A stretch of DNA of 39,567 bases from Gammaproteobacteria bacterium (GTDB lineage: Bacteria; Pseudomonadota; Gammaproteobacteria; Arenicellales; Arenicellaceae). The position numbers and the translations under genes are program-made. Location: contig JAFMHC010000018.1 in NCBI GenBank assembly GCA_017854775.1, forward strand, positions 1-39,567, in the 5' to 3' direction. Below are positions 23,738-32,067 of the stretch, one piece after another; positions within the stretch are counted from its first letter, which is position 1; every line of letters begins with the position of its first letter. The notes beneath the pieces were generated by a model. That model ran no database searches, was not told the DNA's origin, and worked only from the letters and a program-made list of their open reading frames with translations.

Positions 23738-25426
23738 ATGCACCACCAGACTAACGTTGAGATCCAATCTGACAGCAACTATTCTCCGTTTCATAGCGGG
23801 GAGCATCACGTGCAATCGCTTATGGGAGTTCGCGATGTCGAGCAATGGGCGCGTCAAGTGATCCGTGACTATTTACCAGAACAACATCGCGAGTTCTATA
23901 CCACGCAGCCGTTTCTTATTGTGTCTGCACGCGACAAGGCTGGGCAGCCTTGGGTGACTTTACTGCACGGTTCCGGCTCTGACGGCTTCGTTATCTCTCC
24001 GGACCCGAAACATCTAGTGATTACTGCCAGACGAGTCACCGGCGATGTACTCGAACATGCGTTTGAGGTCGGAGCTGACGTCGGTATTCTAGGGATTGAG
24101 CCAGCCACACGAAGACGCAATCGAGTGAATGGTCGTATCGTAGCGGTTGATTCGCAGTCGTTTACGTTTCGCGTTGAGCAATCTTTCGGAAATTGTCCAC
24201 AGTACATTCATCAACGTGAGACTTGTCTGGTTGAGAAAAGAACCAAGGTGCAAGTTCAGCGCAGTACCCGACTCTCGCAACCTCAGCGACAGTGGATTGC
24301 GACGGCAGATACCTTTTTTATTGCCAGCGGGTATCGCGGCGAAGGCGAGAGTGCCTCTTTTGGTCTGGATGCCTCTCACCGAGGCGGCGACGCTGGATTT
24401 GTTAGCGTTCTCAGTGACACCAGCTTGAGCTTTCCCGATTACCCTGGTAATAACCATTTCAATACTTTCGGCAACCTAGTGCTCGACCCTCGGGTTGGAT
24501 TGCTCTTTGTCGATATCAAGACCGGGAGTTTACTGCAAATCTCCGGCACGGCAATTATTGACTGGCACCCTGAACAAGCTCGACCGACAGCTGATGCACA
24601 GCGTATAGTCAAAATTGATATCGAACACGTTGTAGAACTGACTAACGCAATTCCACTAAGATGGGATAGCGATGAATCCGCTATTCGTTCATTGCGAGTA
24701 ATTGATAAAATTAGCGAAAGCCGAGATGTTACGTCATTCGTTTTAGAGGCAGAAGATGGAGAGCCGCTTGCCGGTTTTGAACCCGGCCAACACCTGCCGA
24801 TTAAATTGTCCGTTGCCGGTGCTGAAGATCCTATAAGCCGCACCTATTCACTCTCAAACGCACCCAGCGACACCAACTACAGAATTACCGTAAAACGCAC
24901 CGAAAATGGATTGGCGTCTCGCCACTTACACCAACATGTCAAAGTCGGTGACATAATTGAGAGCACCGCTCCAGCGGGTGACTTCATGATGACCTGCAAT
25001 CTTTGTCCGTTGGTTCTGGTAAGCGCTGGAGTTGGCATCACACCCATGCTCAGCATCTTACGAACAGTCGCCTCGCAAGCGGGAGAACGCCCGGTTTGGT
25101 TTGTTCATGGCGCACGCGACGGCGAGCACCATCCGTTTGCAAAAGAAGTGCGCAGCTTGGTTGCCAAGCACCCGAATATTAAATTGCATGTCGTTTATAG
25201 TCACCCGAGTTCGGGAAATATCCTGAATATGGACTTCCTCAATATGGATTACCACAGTGCTGGCCGTGTAGATGGAGCCTTGCTCTCAACGCTGGTCAAC
25301 GACACCGACGCCCATTACTTCCTATGCGGGCCAACAAGCTTTATGGCCGATATTCAGGCAGACTTACAACGCCGGTCTGTGCCGGTAGAACAGATTCATT
25401 ATGAAACATTCGGGCCAGCAAACTGA
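23738..25426 (+). CDS. PNPOx-like / ferredoxin-NADP reductase-like fusion protein lacking the [2Fe-2S] domain
   Basis: A 562-residue two-module protein. The N-terminal half (about 25-300) is a pyridoxamine-phosphate-oxidase-like split-barrel flavin domain. The C-terminal half (about 310-560) is an FNR-type reductase with FAD motif RTYSLSNAPSD, NAD(P)-binding LVLVSAGVGITPMLSIL and HYFLCGPTSFM. Related proteins usually carry a third, C-terminal plant-type ferredoxin domain with four cysteines (about 90 more residues). Here the protein stops right after the reductase at ETFGPAN and no ferredoxin sequence follows in any frame read by eye. Electrons may therefore pass directly to a substrate or a separate partner. 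GAGAGG 9 nt before the ATG supports the start. Probably co-regulated with the GST gene. Confidence 0.88.
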   Translation: MHHQTNVEIQSDSNYSPFHSGEHHVQSLMGVRDVEQWARQVIRDYLPEQHREFYTTQPFLIVSARDKAGQPWVTLLHGSGSDGFVISPDPKHLVITARRVTGDVLEHAFEVGADVGILGIEPATRRRNRVNGRIVAVDSQSFTFRVEQSFGNCPQYIHQRETCLVEKRTKVQVQRSTRLSQPQRQWIATADTFFIASGYRGEGESASFGLDASHRGGDAGFVSVLSDTSLSFPDYPGNNHFNTFGNLVLDPRVGLLFVDIKTGSLLQISGTAIIDWHPEQARPTADAQRIVKIDIEHVVELTNAIPLRWDSDESAIRSLRVIDKISESRDVTSFVLEAEDGEPLAGFEPGQHLPIKLSVAGAEDPISRTYSLSNAPSDTNYRITVKRTENGLASRHLHQHVKVGDIIESTAPAGDFMMTCNLCPLVLVSAGVGITPMLSILRTVASQAGERPVWFVHGARDGEHHPFAKEVRSLVAKHPNIKLHVVYSHPSSGNILNMDFLNMDYHSAGRVDGALLSTLVNDTDAHYFLCGPTSFMADIQADLQRRSVPVEQIHYETFGPAN

Positions 25427-25543
25427 TGATTCGAGAGGTGATCCTTTAGTTAAGCGCAATTGCCTTGGAAAAAGGTGGATGTGAAATAACCGTCTAAGGG
25501 GTTAGATGGGTGTTCATTTTTACGGGTCATTGGTTAAATTGGC

Positions 25544-25622
25544 AAAAAGTAAGACACGGCCCCAAGTATCCGAAAGGGTTGAGTCCAGCCAATTGAGAAA
25601 CCGTAGTTAAAAAGCGAGACAC
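25544..25622 (+). repeat. 14-bp near-identical direct repeats at the 3' end of the NACHT gene
   Basis: AAAAAGTAAGACAC (25544-25557) and AAAAAGCGAGACAC (25609-25622) differ at 2 of 14 positions and lie 65 bp apart. The second touches the end of the large minus-strand gene. They could be scars of an insertion or an attachment-type sequence, or chance. Confidence 0.35.
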
Positions 25623-25623
25623 C

Positions 25624-28600
25624 TCACTGATCTAAGTGGATGTCTGCTTCTCCTTGTTCCGTAGGCCTATTTGGAATTTGGCGCTTAGTCAAATCAATAC
25701 CAATGACTTCTATATCTTCAATATCACTCCTATTCTCGATATATGCTTTCGCATGGTCTTGAAGTTTCATAACCAATTCATCAAAATTAGTTTTGCTTGG
25801 AAGTTCCCATGAAGTTCTTTTTTTACCACGGTATACGAGGAGAAATACTCCAAAATTGGTTCGATAATCTCGCAGGTAGTCATTGCAGAGTTGGTTTTCT
25901 AGCCGTTCAATAAGTTCGTTGCCACTACAATTATCTGCGATCTTTAATTCAATTGGCATTGGAGCATCGAAAGCTTGTGAATTAAGACGTATATCGGGTT
26001 TCTTACCATCCGCTTGTTCTTCTTCCTGATGAACGGAGTAATTATTTTTTGCATGTTCACGAAGCCATTTTGATATTAATAAGCGTAATTTGGTTTCTCT
26101 ATTTTCTTTGATCCAAGTACCTGCCACGCTATCCTCAGCATGTTCAAGTTCATTTTTTAGATCAAATAATCTGGAATTAGCAATATCAAATAATTCTTTC
26201 GGACTGTGAGGTTCGCATTCTTGGTGTAGTGCAAAGTCTAATACATCCTCGACGCTCCAGTCTGGTAAGTCTGCTTCGTTTTCGAGGTGTGTTCGCGCAC
26301 TACTTTCCATCCAGCTTCGCGCATTTTCGTAAGGATGTTCGCTCGATAACTTCTTAAGCGCCATATAGGATTCCTTTCCAGGAATCTTTGTCAGGTCATT
26401 AAAAAGTAAACTTCTAGCATCCTGTGCATTGTCTCGGAGTTCTGGTGAGTAACATCCGCGTCCTGTACGGTCAATGTCTTCTGACATATGGATGTGCTGG
26501 TTTATCAATAAATATAAATTTTGTAAGTGTTCAACTGTTTTGTGATTTTCTTTAACGCTATGTGTGACTTTACCTCTTCGAGTGCCGCTTAGGTTGACTA
26601 CAAACTTCATAGCAAATTCCGTAGCTTCATTTTTGTCTTTATACGCCTTTAGGAATGCTGTTAGGCGGCTAATGCCCTCGGCAGGTAAAACAGAAACGAG
26701 TATAGAGAACCAAAAAAACTGATGTTTGGTGACTTGGCCTTCTATTTTTTTGATAGCCAGATCGGCTAATTGCTCATTAGAGATCAGCGCAGATGCCACT
26801 ATCACCTCTAAACACTTTTTTAGGTTTTCTCCAAACCGTAGCTCTTTAGAAATCAATTCTTTAAAAACTAGAGGTGCTAGTTCTGGAAACATCCATTTAC
26901 AATGCCATGAGACTTTGTCTAACGCGTAGTGGAGAAGTTTATCACCTTGATCTTCAAATAATTCCCATTGGATTTCTCGATAAAACATCTCTACAACGAC
27001 ATCAGGATGAGTCTTATAAAGACTTTCTAACCAGTCGGGAACTCCATTTATCTCTTGAATTGCATAACGGCACGCAATTTTCGCTTCATCTTCAGAAATT
27101 TCAGAAACCCAGTTTTCGTTTTCAGCATTTAAAACTCCAAGACCACTTAAACCATAAATCACGGAATATGGAGTTGAGTTATCGTATTTTCCAGCCTCTG
27201 AACAAAGCTGGGGTGTGTAATGCTTCCACATTGTAATTAAGAAAATCTTGAACGCCTCAGCGACCGCTTTATTTTGGTCTTCAATGAGATACGTCCAATT
27301 GGTATTCGCCCACTTATTGTTTTTAGGCTCACCTTTTTTCATTCTGTTGAAGAGCACTCGTTGAACCTCGTACATTCCACCTTTACCGCTTTCATCAACG
27401 TAGCTAACCTTTTCCAAATTTTTGGATGCATGTTCGCGCCAATTATTTAGGTTAGCTCGTTGCTTGGCTTGATAAGTGGTTCTTCGTTTTTTCGAACGCT
27501 GTTGTGATAGTTTAAGTTCTTTAAGTTCGTCACTCATCGCAGGCGGATGCAAATAATTTCGCAAAGCTTGTTCAAGGAACTCATTGCCGTTACAGATGTT
27601 TTTGATTGTTTTTCTTTCAGCAGGTAATCGTTTGTTTTCTTTATAAATCCGAAAGGCTATGGACAAGGCGATTAACTTATCGTCATTGGCTGATTTTTCT
27701 TTTATCCAAAGTAGTGCTTGAGTCAATGAAGTATCAGACAGGTTCCAGAAGTGACCATAATTACTAACCTGCCATTCCTGAGTAACGCCTTGTTCCCAAA
27801 ACTTTCTAACCCGAGCCGTATCGTGCCAAAAGCTAGAACAATTAAGTTCTTCCCATGAGGGCACTAATATCCTCAGTTTATTTTCAAAGTTTTCGCTATG
27901 GCCACTATCTTTAAAGCTTGCTAATTGCGAAAGGGTTTGTAGACCTAACGACGAGAGCATTATCCTAGAGCGCTTTTTAACAAGTTCTTCGGCTATGTTG
28001 GATACTGTTTGTAGTAGCCATTTGTATTGTTTTGAGACTTCACAGAGCGGTTGTTCAATATGCGGCTCTTGTAAAGCCAGTTCCGCGAACCCTGTAAAGA
28101 GAGCTTCCAATTTCTGCAGGTTCGAAATCTTACTAAGTTGCTCGAGTGAATAACTCAGGGCGTCAGAACTATATGGTTCTGGGGGAAGAAGGCGATTGAC
28201 TATGCTGATGAGACTTTCTGGAGAAATTTTAAGGGGAAAGCAATCTATTAGCTCACTAACTATATCTCGGTTTTTTCCAAGTTCAGAGGAAATAAAATAG
28301 TCAATAATGTCGCTAACTTCGTCAGTATTACATACCGACGAGCATGCTCGAAGGGCATAAATTCTAGTGTACTTTTCTGTACTGGCACAGATAGCTATAT
28401 TTAGGGTTTCAGATTTGCAAGCAATTAAATTTCCTTGCCAGACCATTCTTAGAAGAAGATTTACTATATCTCTATAGTCTTTGTATTGTTTAAAAAGTTC
28501 GCTGACGACCCCTACCATTTTTTTGTCAGAAAACCGTTCGAGAGCACCTGTATTAAACAAATATCGTAGGCTGTCATCCTTCGCCATTTCCTGGCAGGTG

Positions 28601-29964
28601 GCTTTCAATATTTTTTTTCTAAATTCCAGTGGGAATTTTGCTGGATCGCCTCCATCAAGTAAAATTGCCGGATTTACATTTAATGTCCGCTCTCTTAAGC
28701 TATCGTCAAATAATGCAACCCAAGCTAAAACTTCACGAAGCCTCGGTCTTGTCACCTCCACACCAAAGGTAGTCTGAAAGAATAGGGCTTCAATTTTTCT
28801 TCTAGACCCAGTTAGTAATAACTCTCTGATCCATTCTGCTGCTAAAAACTCTCGAATATCTCGATCATGAAATCTAACTGTCCCGTAGGCATTATCATCA
28901 AATATTGGGCGCTGTAATAGAGCCAGCTGCTCAGCCAAGCTCCAGTTCGGTAGAACCTCTTTAATGGAAACGGCGTTGTTTAACTGACCTTTATCAGGAA
29001 CCGAAATTCGAGAATTGGATGTAAGAGTGCAGATAGCCGCAATGGTCTTAATCCCTTCTCTGACCTTTTGATTAGGTAGCGGATTTAATTGATCTCTATT
29101 GGTGTCATCTTCTTCAATACGACGTTTGATGTTGGCTTTCATTACATCGAGCTTAGAGCCAATGCTATGGGTCAAAATCCAGTTGCTTATGATTCCATCA
29201 AGATCGCGTGGTCTCGTAGCAAATCTTTCAATGTTTGATCGCTTTATCGCATCGATAAACTCATCAGTATTTTGTACTCCTTTTTCAAAAGAATATTTCT
29301 TGATTTGTTCTGTATTCAAAGGCGTTAAAGAAAATATAATCGCTTTATTATCCTCTGTTATTGTTGTTTCGGACTTGGCTAAGTCATATTCATCAGTATT
29401 GTTTTCTTCGATACCTGCGGCGATTATGCTTTTCGAAGCCGGAGATGGTAGGTGTTGATTAAATAACTGTAGTTCAGATTTTGGTTGAAAGGTTGGACGG
29501 CTGCTGATAATTAAAGTTACTCTTTGAAGCGCTAAACCAAGTTCTCTCCTTAATTTTTTTAGGGCTAGCTCAAAATCACTAGGGTTGCTTAACTTAGACT
29601 CATCAACAGAGTCCAAAAAAATATAGCCGTCCTTCTTCGATTGTTTCCATTCCTGAAAATCTGCATGGTCGTCATCTCCTAAATTCTGAAAAGCTGTTTC
29701 AAAGCCACTCTTAAAATACTCTAAACGCATGAAGAAAGCTGATTTCCCATCTTCATGAAGTCCTTTTGCCCTATACAATAGTTCATGGGTTTTACCAGAG
29801 CCTGCTTCCGCTATAATGACAACCCGCTTATGCTCTAAAATATTGTCCCAGTCAATAGCCTTTTGTTGACCGAAAGCTATTTGAGTTTCAAAATCTCCTG
29901 AATCAGCACTCTCCTCTGAAACAGGGTAAAAAGTTCGGTTTAGGTTTATATTCTCTGAGATCAT
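25624..29964 (-). CDS. Large STAND/NACHT ATPase with C-terminal PD-(D/E)XK nuclease-like domain
   Basis: A 1446-residue protein. A P-loop NTPase of NACHT type lies near the N-terminus: Walker A AEAGSGKT (52-59), Walker B with the NACHT-style second acidic pair IFLDSVDES (115-123), sensor IISSRP (152-157), then RFATRPRDLD (about 247-256) and RFHDRDIREFLAAEW (364-378). About 420-1280 is predicted-helical sequence without recognised motifs, likely HEAT/TPR-like sensor repeats. The C-terminus (about 1285-1420) shows a restriction-nuclease pattern: E1290, D1324 (GKKPDIRL), E1339-L-K1341 (PIELKIAD), then a helix and FGVFLLVYRG. STAND ATPases with nuclease effectors are anti-phage sensors, which is the inferred role. 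The gene is AT-richer than its surroundings. Its ATG overlaps an upstream stop (TAATG) and no Shine-Dalgarno is seen. Confidence 0.85.
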   Translation of the reverse strand: MISENINLNRTFYPVSEESADSGDFETQIAFGQQKAIDWDNILEHKRVVIIAEAGSGKTHELLYRAKGLHEDGKSAFFMRLEYFKSGFETAFQNLGDDDHADFQEWKQSKKDGYIFLDSVDESKLSNPSDFELALKKLRRELGLALQRVTLIISSRPTFQPKSELQLFNQHLPSPASKSIIAAGIEENNTDEYDLAKSETTITEDNKAIIFSLTPLNTEQIKKYSFEKGVQNTDEFIDAIKRSNIERFATRPRDLDGIISNWILTHSIGSKLDVMKANIKRRIEEDDTNRDQLNPLPNQKVREGIKTIAAICTLTSNSRISVPDKGQLNNAVSIKEVLPNWSLAEQLALLQRPIFDDNAYGTVRFHDRDIREFLAAEWIRELLLTGSRRKIEALFFQTTFGVEVTRPRLREVLAWVALFDDSLRERTLNVNPAILLDGGDPAKFPLEFRKKILKATCQEMAKDDSLRYLFNTGALERFSDKKMVGVVSELFKQYKDYRDIVNLLLRMVWQGNLIACKSETLNIAICASTEKYTRIYALRACSSVCNTDEVSDIIDYFISSELGKNRDIVSELIDCFPLKISPESLISIVNRLLPPEPYSSDALSYSLEQLSKISNLQKLEALFTGFAELALQEPHIEQPLCEVSKQYKWLLQTVSNIAEELVKKRSRIMLSSLGLQTLSQLASFKDSGHSENFENKLRILVPSWEELNCSSFWHDTARVRKFWEQGVTQEWQVSNYGHFWNLSDTSLTQALLWIKEKSANDDKLIALSIAFRIYKENKRLPAERKTIKNICNGNEFLEQALRNYLHPPAMSDELKELKLSQQRSKKRRTTYQAKQRANLNNWREHASKNLEKVSYVDESGKGGMYEVQRVLFNRMKKGEPKNNKWANTNWTYLIEDQNKAVAEAFKIFLITMWKHYTPQLCSEAGKYDNSTPYSVIYGLSGLGVLNAENENWVSEISEDEAKIACRYAIQEINGVPDWLESLYKTHPDVVVEMFYREIQWELFEDQGDKLLHYALDKVSWHCKWMFPELAPLVFKELISKELRFGENLKKCLEVIVASALISNEQLADLAIKKIEGQVTKHQFFWFSILVSVLPAEGISRLTAFLKAYKDKNEATEFAMKFVVNLSGTRRGKVTHSVKENHKTVEHLQNLYLLINQHIHMSEDIDRTGRGCYSPELRDNAQDARSLLFNDLTKIPGKESYMALKKLSSEHPYENARSWMESSARTHLENEADLPDWSVEDVLDFALHQECEPHSPKELFDIANSRLFDLKNELEHAEDSVAGTWIKENRETKLRLLISKWLREHAKNNYSVHQEEEQADGKKPDIRLNSQAFDAPMPIELKIADNCSGNELIERLENQLCNDYLRDYRTNFGVFLLVYRGKKRTSWELPSKTNFDELVMKLQDHAKAYIENRSDIEDIEVIGIDLTKRQIPNRPTEQGEADIHLDQ

Positions 29965-30152
29965 TAATGTTCAATGCTATGGATTTTAAGGTTGATTTGG
30001 TTAACCAAGCGGCCTACATCACGGAAATTTTTCTTGTCGACTGAGTCCTGCGTAAGACAAAGCAGTGATGTTTTTCCTTCCTATTCAATACCCGTTTTGA
30101 GTATGAAATTGACAATCGTTTCAATTAAACTAGACGTGATGTCAGAGGGAAA
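29964..30152 (-). pseudogene. Possible remnant of a small gene upstream of the NACHT gene
   Basis: On the minus strand one frame reads SDITSSLIETIVNFILKTG-IE, TAG (30083-30081), EGKTSLLCLTQDSVDKKN-FRDVGRLVNQINLKIHSIEH, TAA. The TAA shares its last base with the NACHT ATG (TAATG). The amino acid composition looks protein-like and the coupling geometry is typical of an operon, but there is no start codon in the last 38-codon stretch and a stop splits the frame. It is best read as a decayed partner gene, or as a short leader frame with an unusual start; chance cannot be excluded. Confidence 0.25.
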
Positions 30153-30371
30153 CTATTGCCTTAAGCTGCGATTTTAACTCCAATGTTAATCGAACTTTAA
30201 CACGTGAGCCACGTCTTGCCTTTTTCTAAATAACCCACCATGTTTTTAGTTTATAACTTTTTTGAATGACCGCAATTTTCTACCAATTTATCAATCATTA
30301 GTCCTCAGACAATACCCCAACCCAAGAGCATGTTCAGTCAGTTCAAGCTCAAACTTTACACTTTTAATCAC
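29965..30371. other. AT-rich intergenic region between the NACHT gene and the c554-like cytochrome gene
   Basis: 407 bp with no intact gene that I can support. It contains the possible decayed frame next to the NACHT start and otherwise AT-rich sequence with several T and A runs. The NACHT promoter should lie here, but no convincing -35/-10 pair was found. No terminator for a gene on the plus strand is evident. The right end is the 3' side of the minus-strand cytochrome gene. Confidence 0.6.
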
Positions 30372-31796
30372 CTATTTTACCGAAGCCTGAATCTTCCGAA
30401 GCCCAGAAACAAAGACCTCCGGGCGATAACGTTCAGGGTTGTTTACCCCTTTAAACATCGTCTCGACGCCATCTAACAGCGCCTCTTTATTGCTGCCATC
30501 GCCTTGGCTGGCGATAACAACGCGAAGCACAGAGTTGATTGCCATTGCCGATTGTTCAGCTGAGGCATAACCTTGATGGCTAGCGCTTAAGCCATTGTTT
30601 ATTAGCGCATTTAATATCGCATTACCTTGTTCCTGAGAGAGTGGTGAGTCTTGTAGGCTGGTGCGAATTCTCTCAATATTGTTGAGTAATTTCGATGCTA
30701 ATTTATCGCTACTGCTCGATGACACTCCGCTGTTTAAAAATGCCTGAGTATTACTGAGTACCTCGTTAGCTAAAGTCGGCGACACTGTTTTAGCTAATTG
30801 ATAGCTCATCAATAAATGCGCATCGTTGTATCGAAGCGAGCCTGCCGCGAGGTCGGTTAGCGGGTTCGGCGCCCAGTCGACCTTGCTCATCGGTTGGTGA
30901 CAGCCTAGGCAGTCCATATGAACCAGTTCAGGGAATAGACCTGATCTTGGAAACGCTTTGATATTGGTCAGTAACTGTTCGGATGCGACCAGTTGCCCGA
31001 TTGCCCAAATTTGCAATTCATTATGATCGCCTTTGCGCGCAATATAATCGTCGTCTACTTGATAATGTGCCGGTTGAATGCTGCTGAAGGTGTTTAGTTC
31101 AAAGCTTAGCCGAGGGTGCCCAGCGCCCATTATGGTATGCGTGATCTTGCGGTCTGTGTGATTGCCTATGTGGCACGATACGCATAGCTCTGCCCGAACT
31201 GTTGGGTTTTCGGTTTTGCTTAAACCGGCGTTGAGGTTTTCTTGGTGGCTTGCTTTTGTATGCGATTCTATGTAGTTCTCAGCACCGCCGTGACAGGTCT
31301 CGCAGCCAACCCCTTCGCTAATATCGAAATCATCTCCATGACTTGCCAAAGCAACGTTATCGGCATGACAACTGAGGCAAACATCGGCTGTTTCGGCTGA
31401 TGCTAAGCCAAGGTTTCTAGCAATTTTTTTGGATTCTGGAGTTAACAGTGTTTGATAGGCTCGCGCGTGTGGGTCTAGCTCATTCCACGTACGAAACTCG
31501 TTTTGCAATACATTTGACTCAACAAAGGGCACGGTGCTTCCGTGGCAAGTGCTGGCGGCGCAACTGGCTACCCCTAAATGTTTGGCCGATATTTGCTCTG
31601 GATTGGGATTCGCAGCTTGTTGCGATGAACCGTCTTGAGCAAAAGCGTTGTTAAGCGCTGAAAGGCTAAAGAGGATCGCACTGACGACCGACAATGCTCG
31701 AACTTTTTTGAGTTCTAATAAAGAGGTAATTTTTAACATAGAGTTGAGCTTGAGCAAAAAGATTAGTTTTATTAAAAAACGTGATGAGAAATACAT
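30372..31796 (-). CDS. Five-haem c-type cytochrome, c554-like family
   Basis: A 474-residue exported multihaem cytochrome. A long N-terminus (two possible starts, Met1 and Met20) leads to a signal peptide ending LNNAFA|QD (about 53). Haem-binding motifs are C79-x4-C84-H (an unusual CX4CH), C140-LSCH, C165-ETCH, C205-VSCH and C296-LGCH. GVGCETCHGGAENYIESH and MGAGHPRLSFEL supply the distal histidines seen in c554-type cytochromes. The C-terminal third (about 330-474) is helical with no haem motifs. It likely transfers electrons in the periplasm. It is divergent from the flavoprotein gene, with 271 bp of shared regulatory DNA, so it probably belongs to the same redox module. Confidence 0.92.
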   Translation of the reverse strand: MYFSSRFLIKLIFLLKLNSMLKITSLLELKKVRALSVVSAILFSLSALNNAFAQDGSSQQAANPNPEQISAKHLGVASCAASTCHGSTVPFVESNVLQNEFRTWNELDPHARAYQTLLTPESKKIARNLGLASAETADVCLSCHADNVALASHGDDFDISEGVGCETCHGGAENYIESHTKASHQENLNAGLSKTENPTVRAELCVSCHIGNHTDRKITHTIMGAGHPRLSFELNTFSSIQPAHYQVDDDYIARKGDHNELQIWAIGQLVASEQLLTNIKAFPRSGLFPELVHMDCLGCHQPMSKVDWAPNPLTDLAAGSLRYNDAHLLMSYQLAKTVSPTLANEVLSNTQAFLNSGVSSSSSDKLASKLLNNIERIRTSLQDSPLSQEQGNAILNALINNGLSASHQGYASAEQSAMAINSVLRVVIASQGDGSNKEALLDGVETMFKGVNNPERYRPEVFVSGLRKIQASVK

Positions 31797-31928
31797 GGCC
31801 TAAAAAGTCCTGGTGCTGGAGCTAGAAAATGGGCGAGTATTCCGCCTCTCGAATAAGCATTACGCCTTGAGAGAGCCAGCAACTCGGATAATTATTTGCT
31901 TGATTAATTTGATCTTGCCGTTGCCCCA

Positions 31929-31970
31929 GTGTTTTGTCAAACACAAGTAGTCTGTCAAATATCGTTGTCA
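31929..31970. promoter_or_regulatory. Candidate operator cluster in the divergent cytochrome/flavoprotein region
   Basis: A perfect inverted repeat GTGTTT-N4-AAACAC (31929-31944) overlaps the first of two TGTCAAA repeats (31935-31941 and 31953-31959), and a third TGTCA is at 31966-31970. The region lies about 100 bp upstream of the flavoprotein start, within a 271-bp divergent spacer (31797-32067). A nearby TTGAT-N4-TTGAT is not an FNR palindrome because its second half is direct, not inverted. Confidence 0.35.
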
Positions 31971-32067
31971 GGCGATATAGTCTGAACTGCGTATATCTAT
32001 TCCTTCAAATTAGGTTAACATTCGGTTAGTATTTCTTCAGGGTAAAAAATAATGATGAGATGGGTAA

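Noticed and set aside
25427-25623. Possible insertion-sequence remnant between the reductase and the NACHT gene
   Set aside because: No transposase fragment or terminal inverted repeats could be read; only the short direct repeats are reported.
29974-30177. 67-codon plus-strand frame upstream of the NACHT gene
   Set aside because: No ribosome-binding site and an unconvincing composition; the minus strand here reads more like degenerate protein.
31900-31920. TTGAT-N4-TTGAT as an FNR/ANR site upstream of the cytochrome genes
   Set aside because: FNR sites need TTGAT-N4-ATCAA; the second half here is a direct repeat, so it does not fit.
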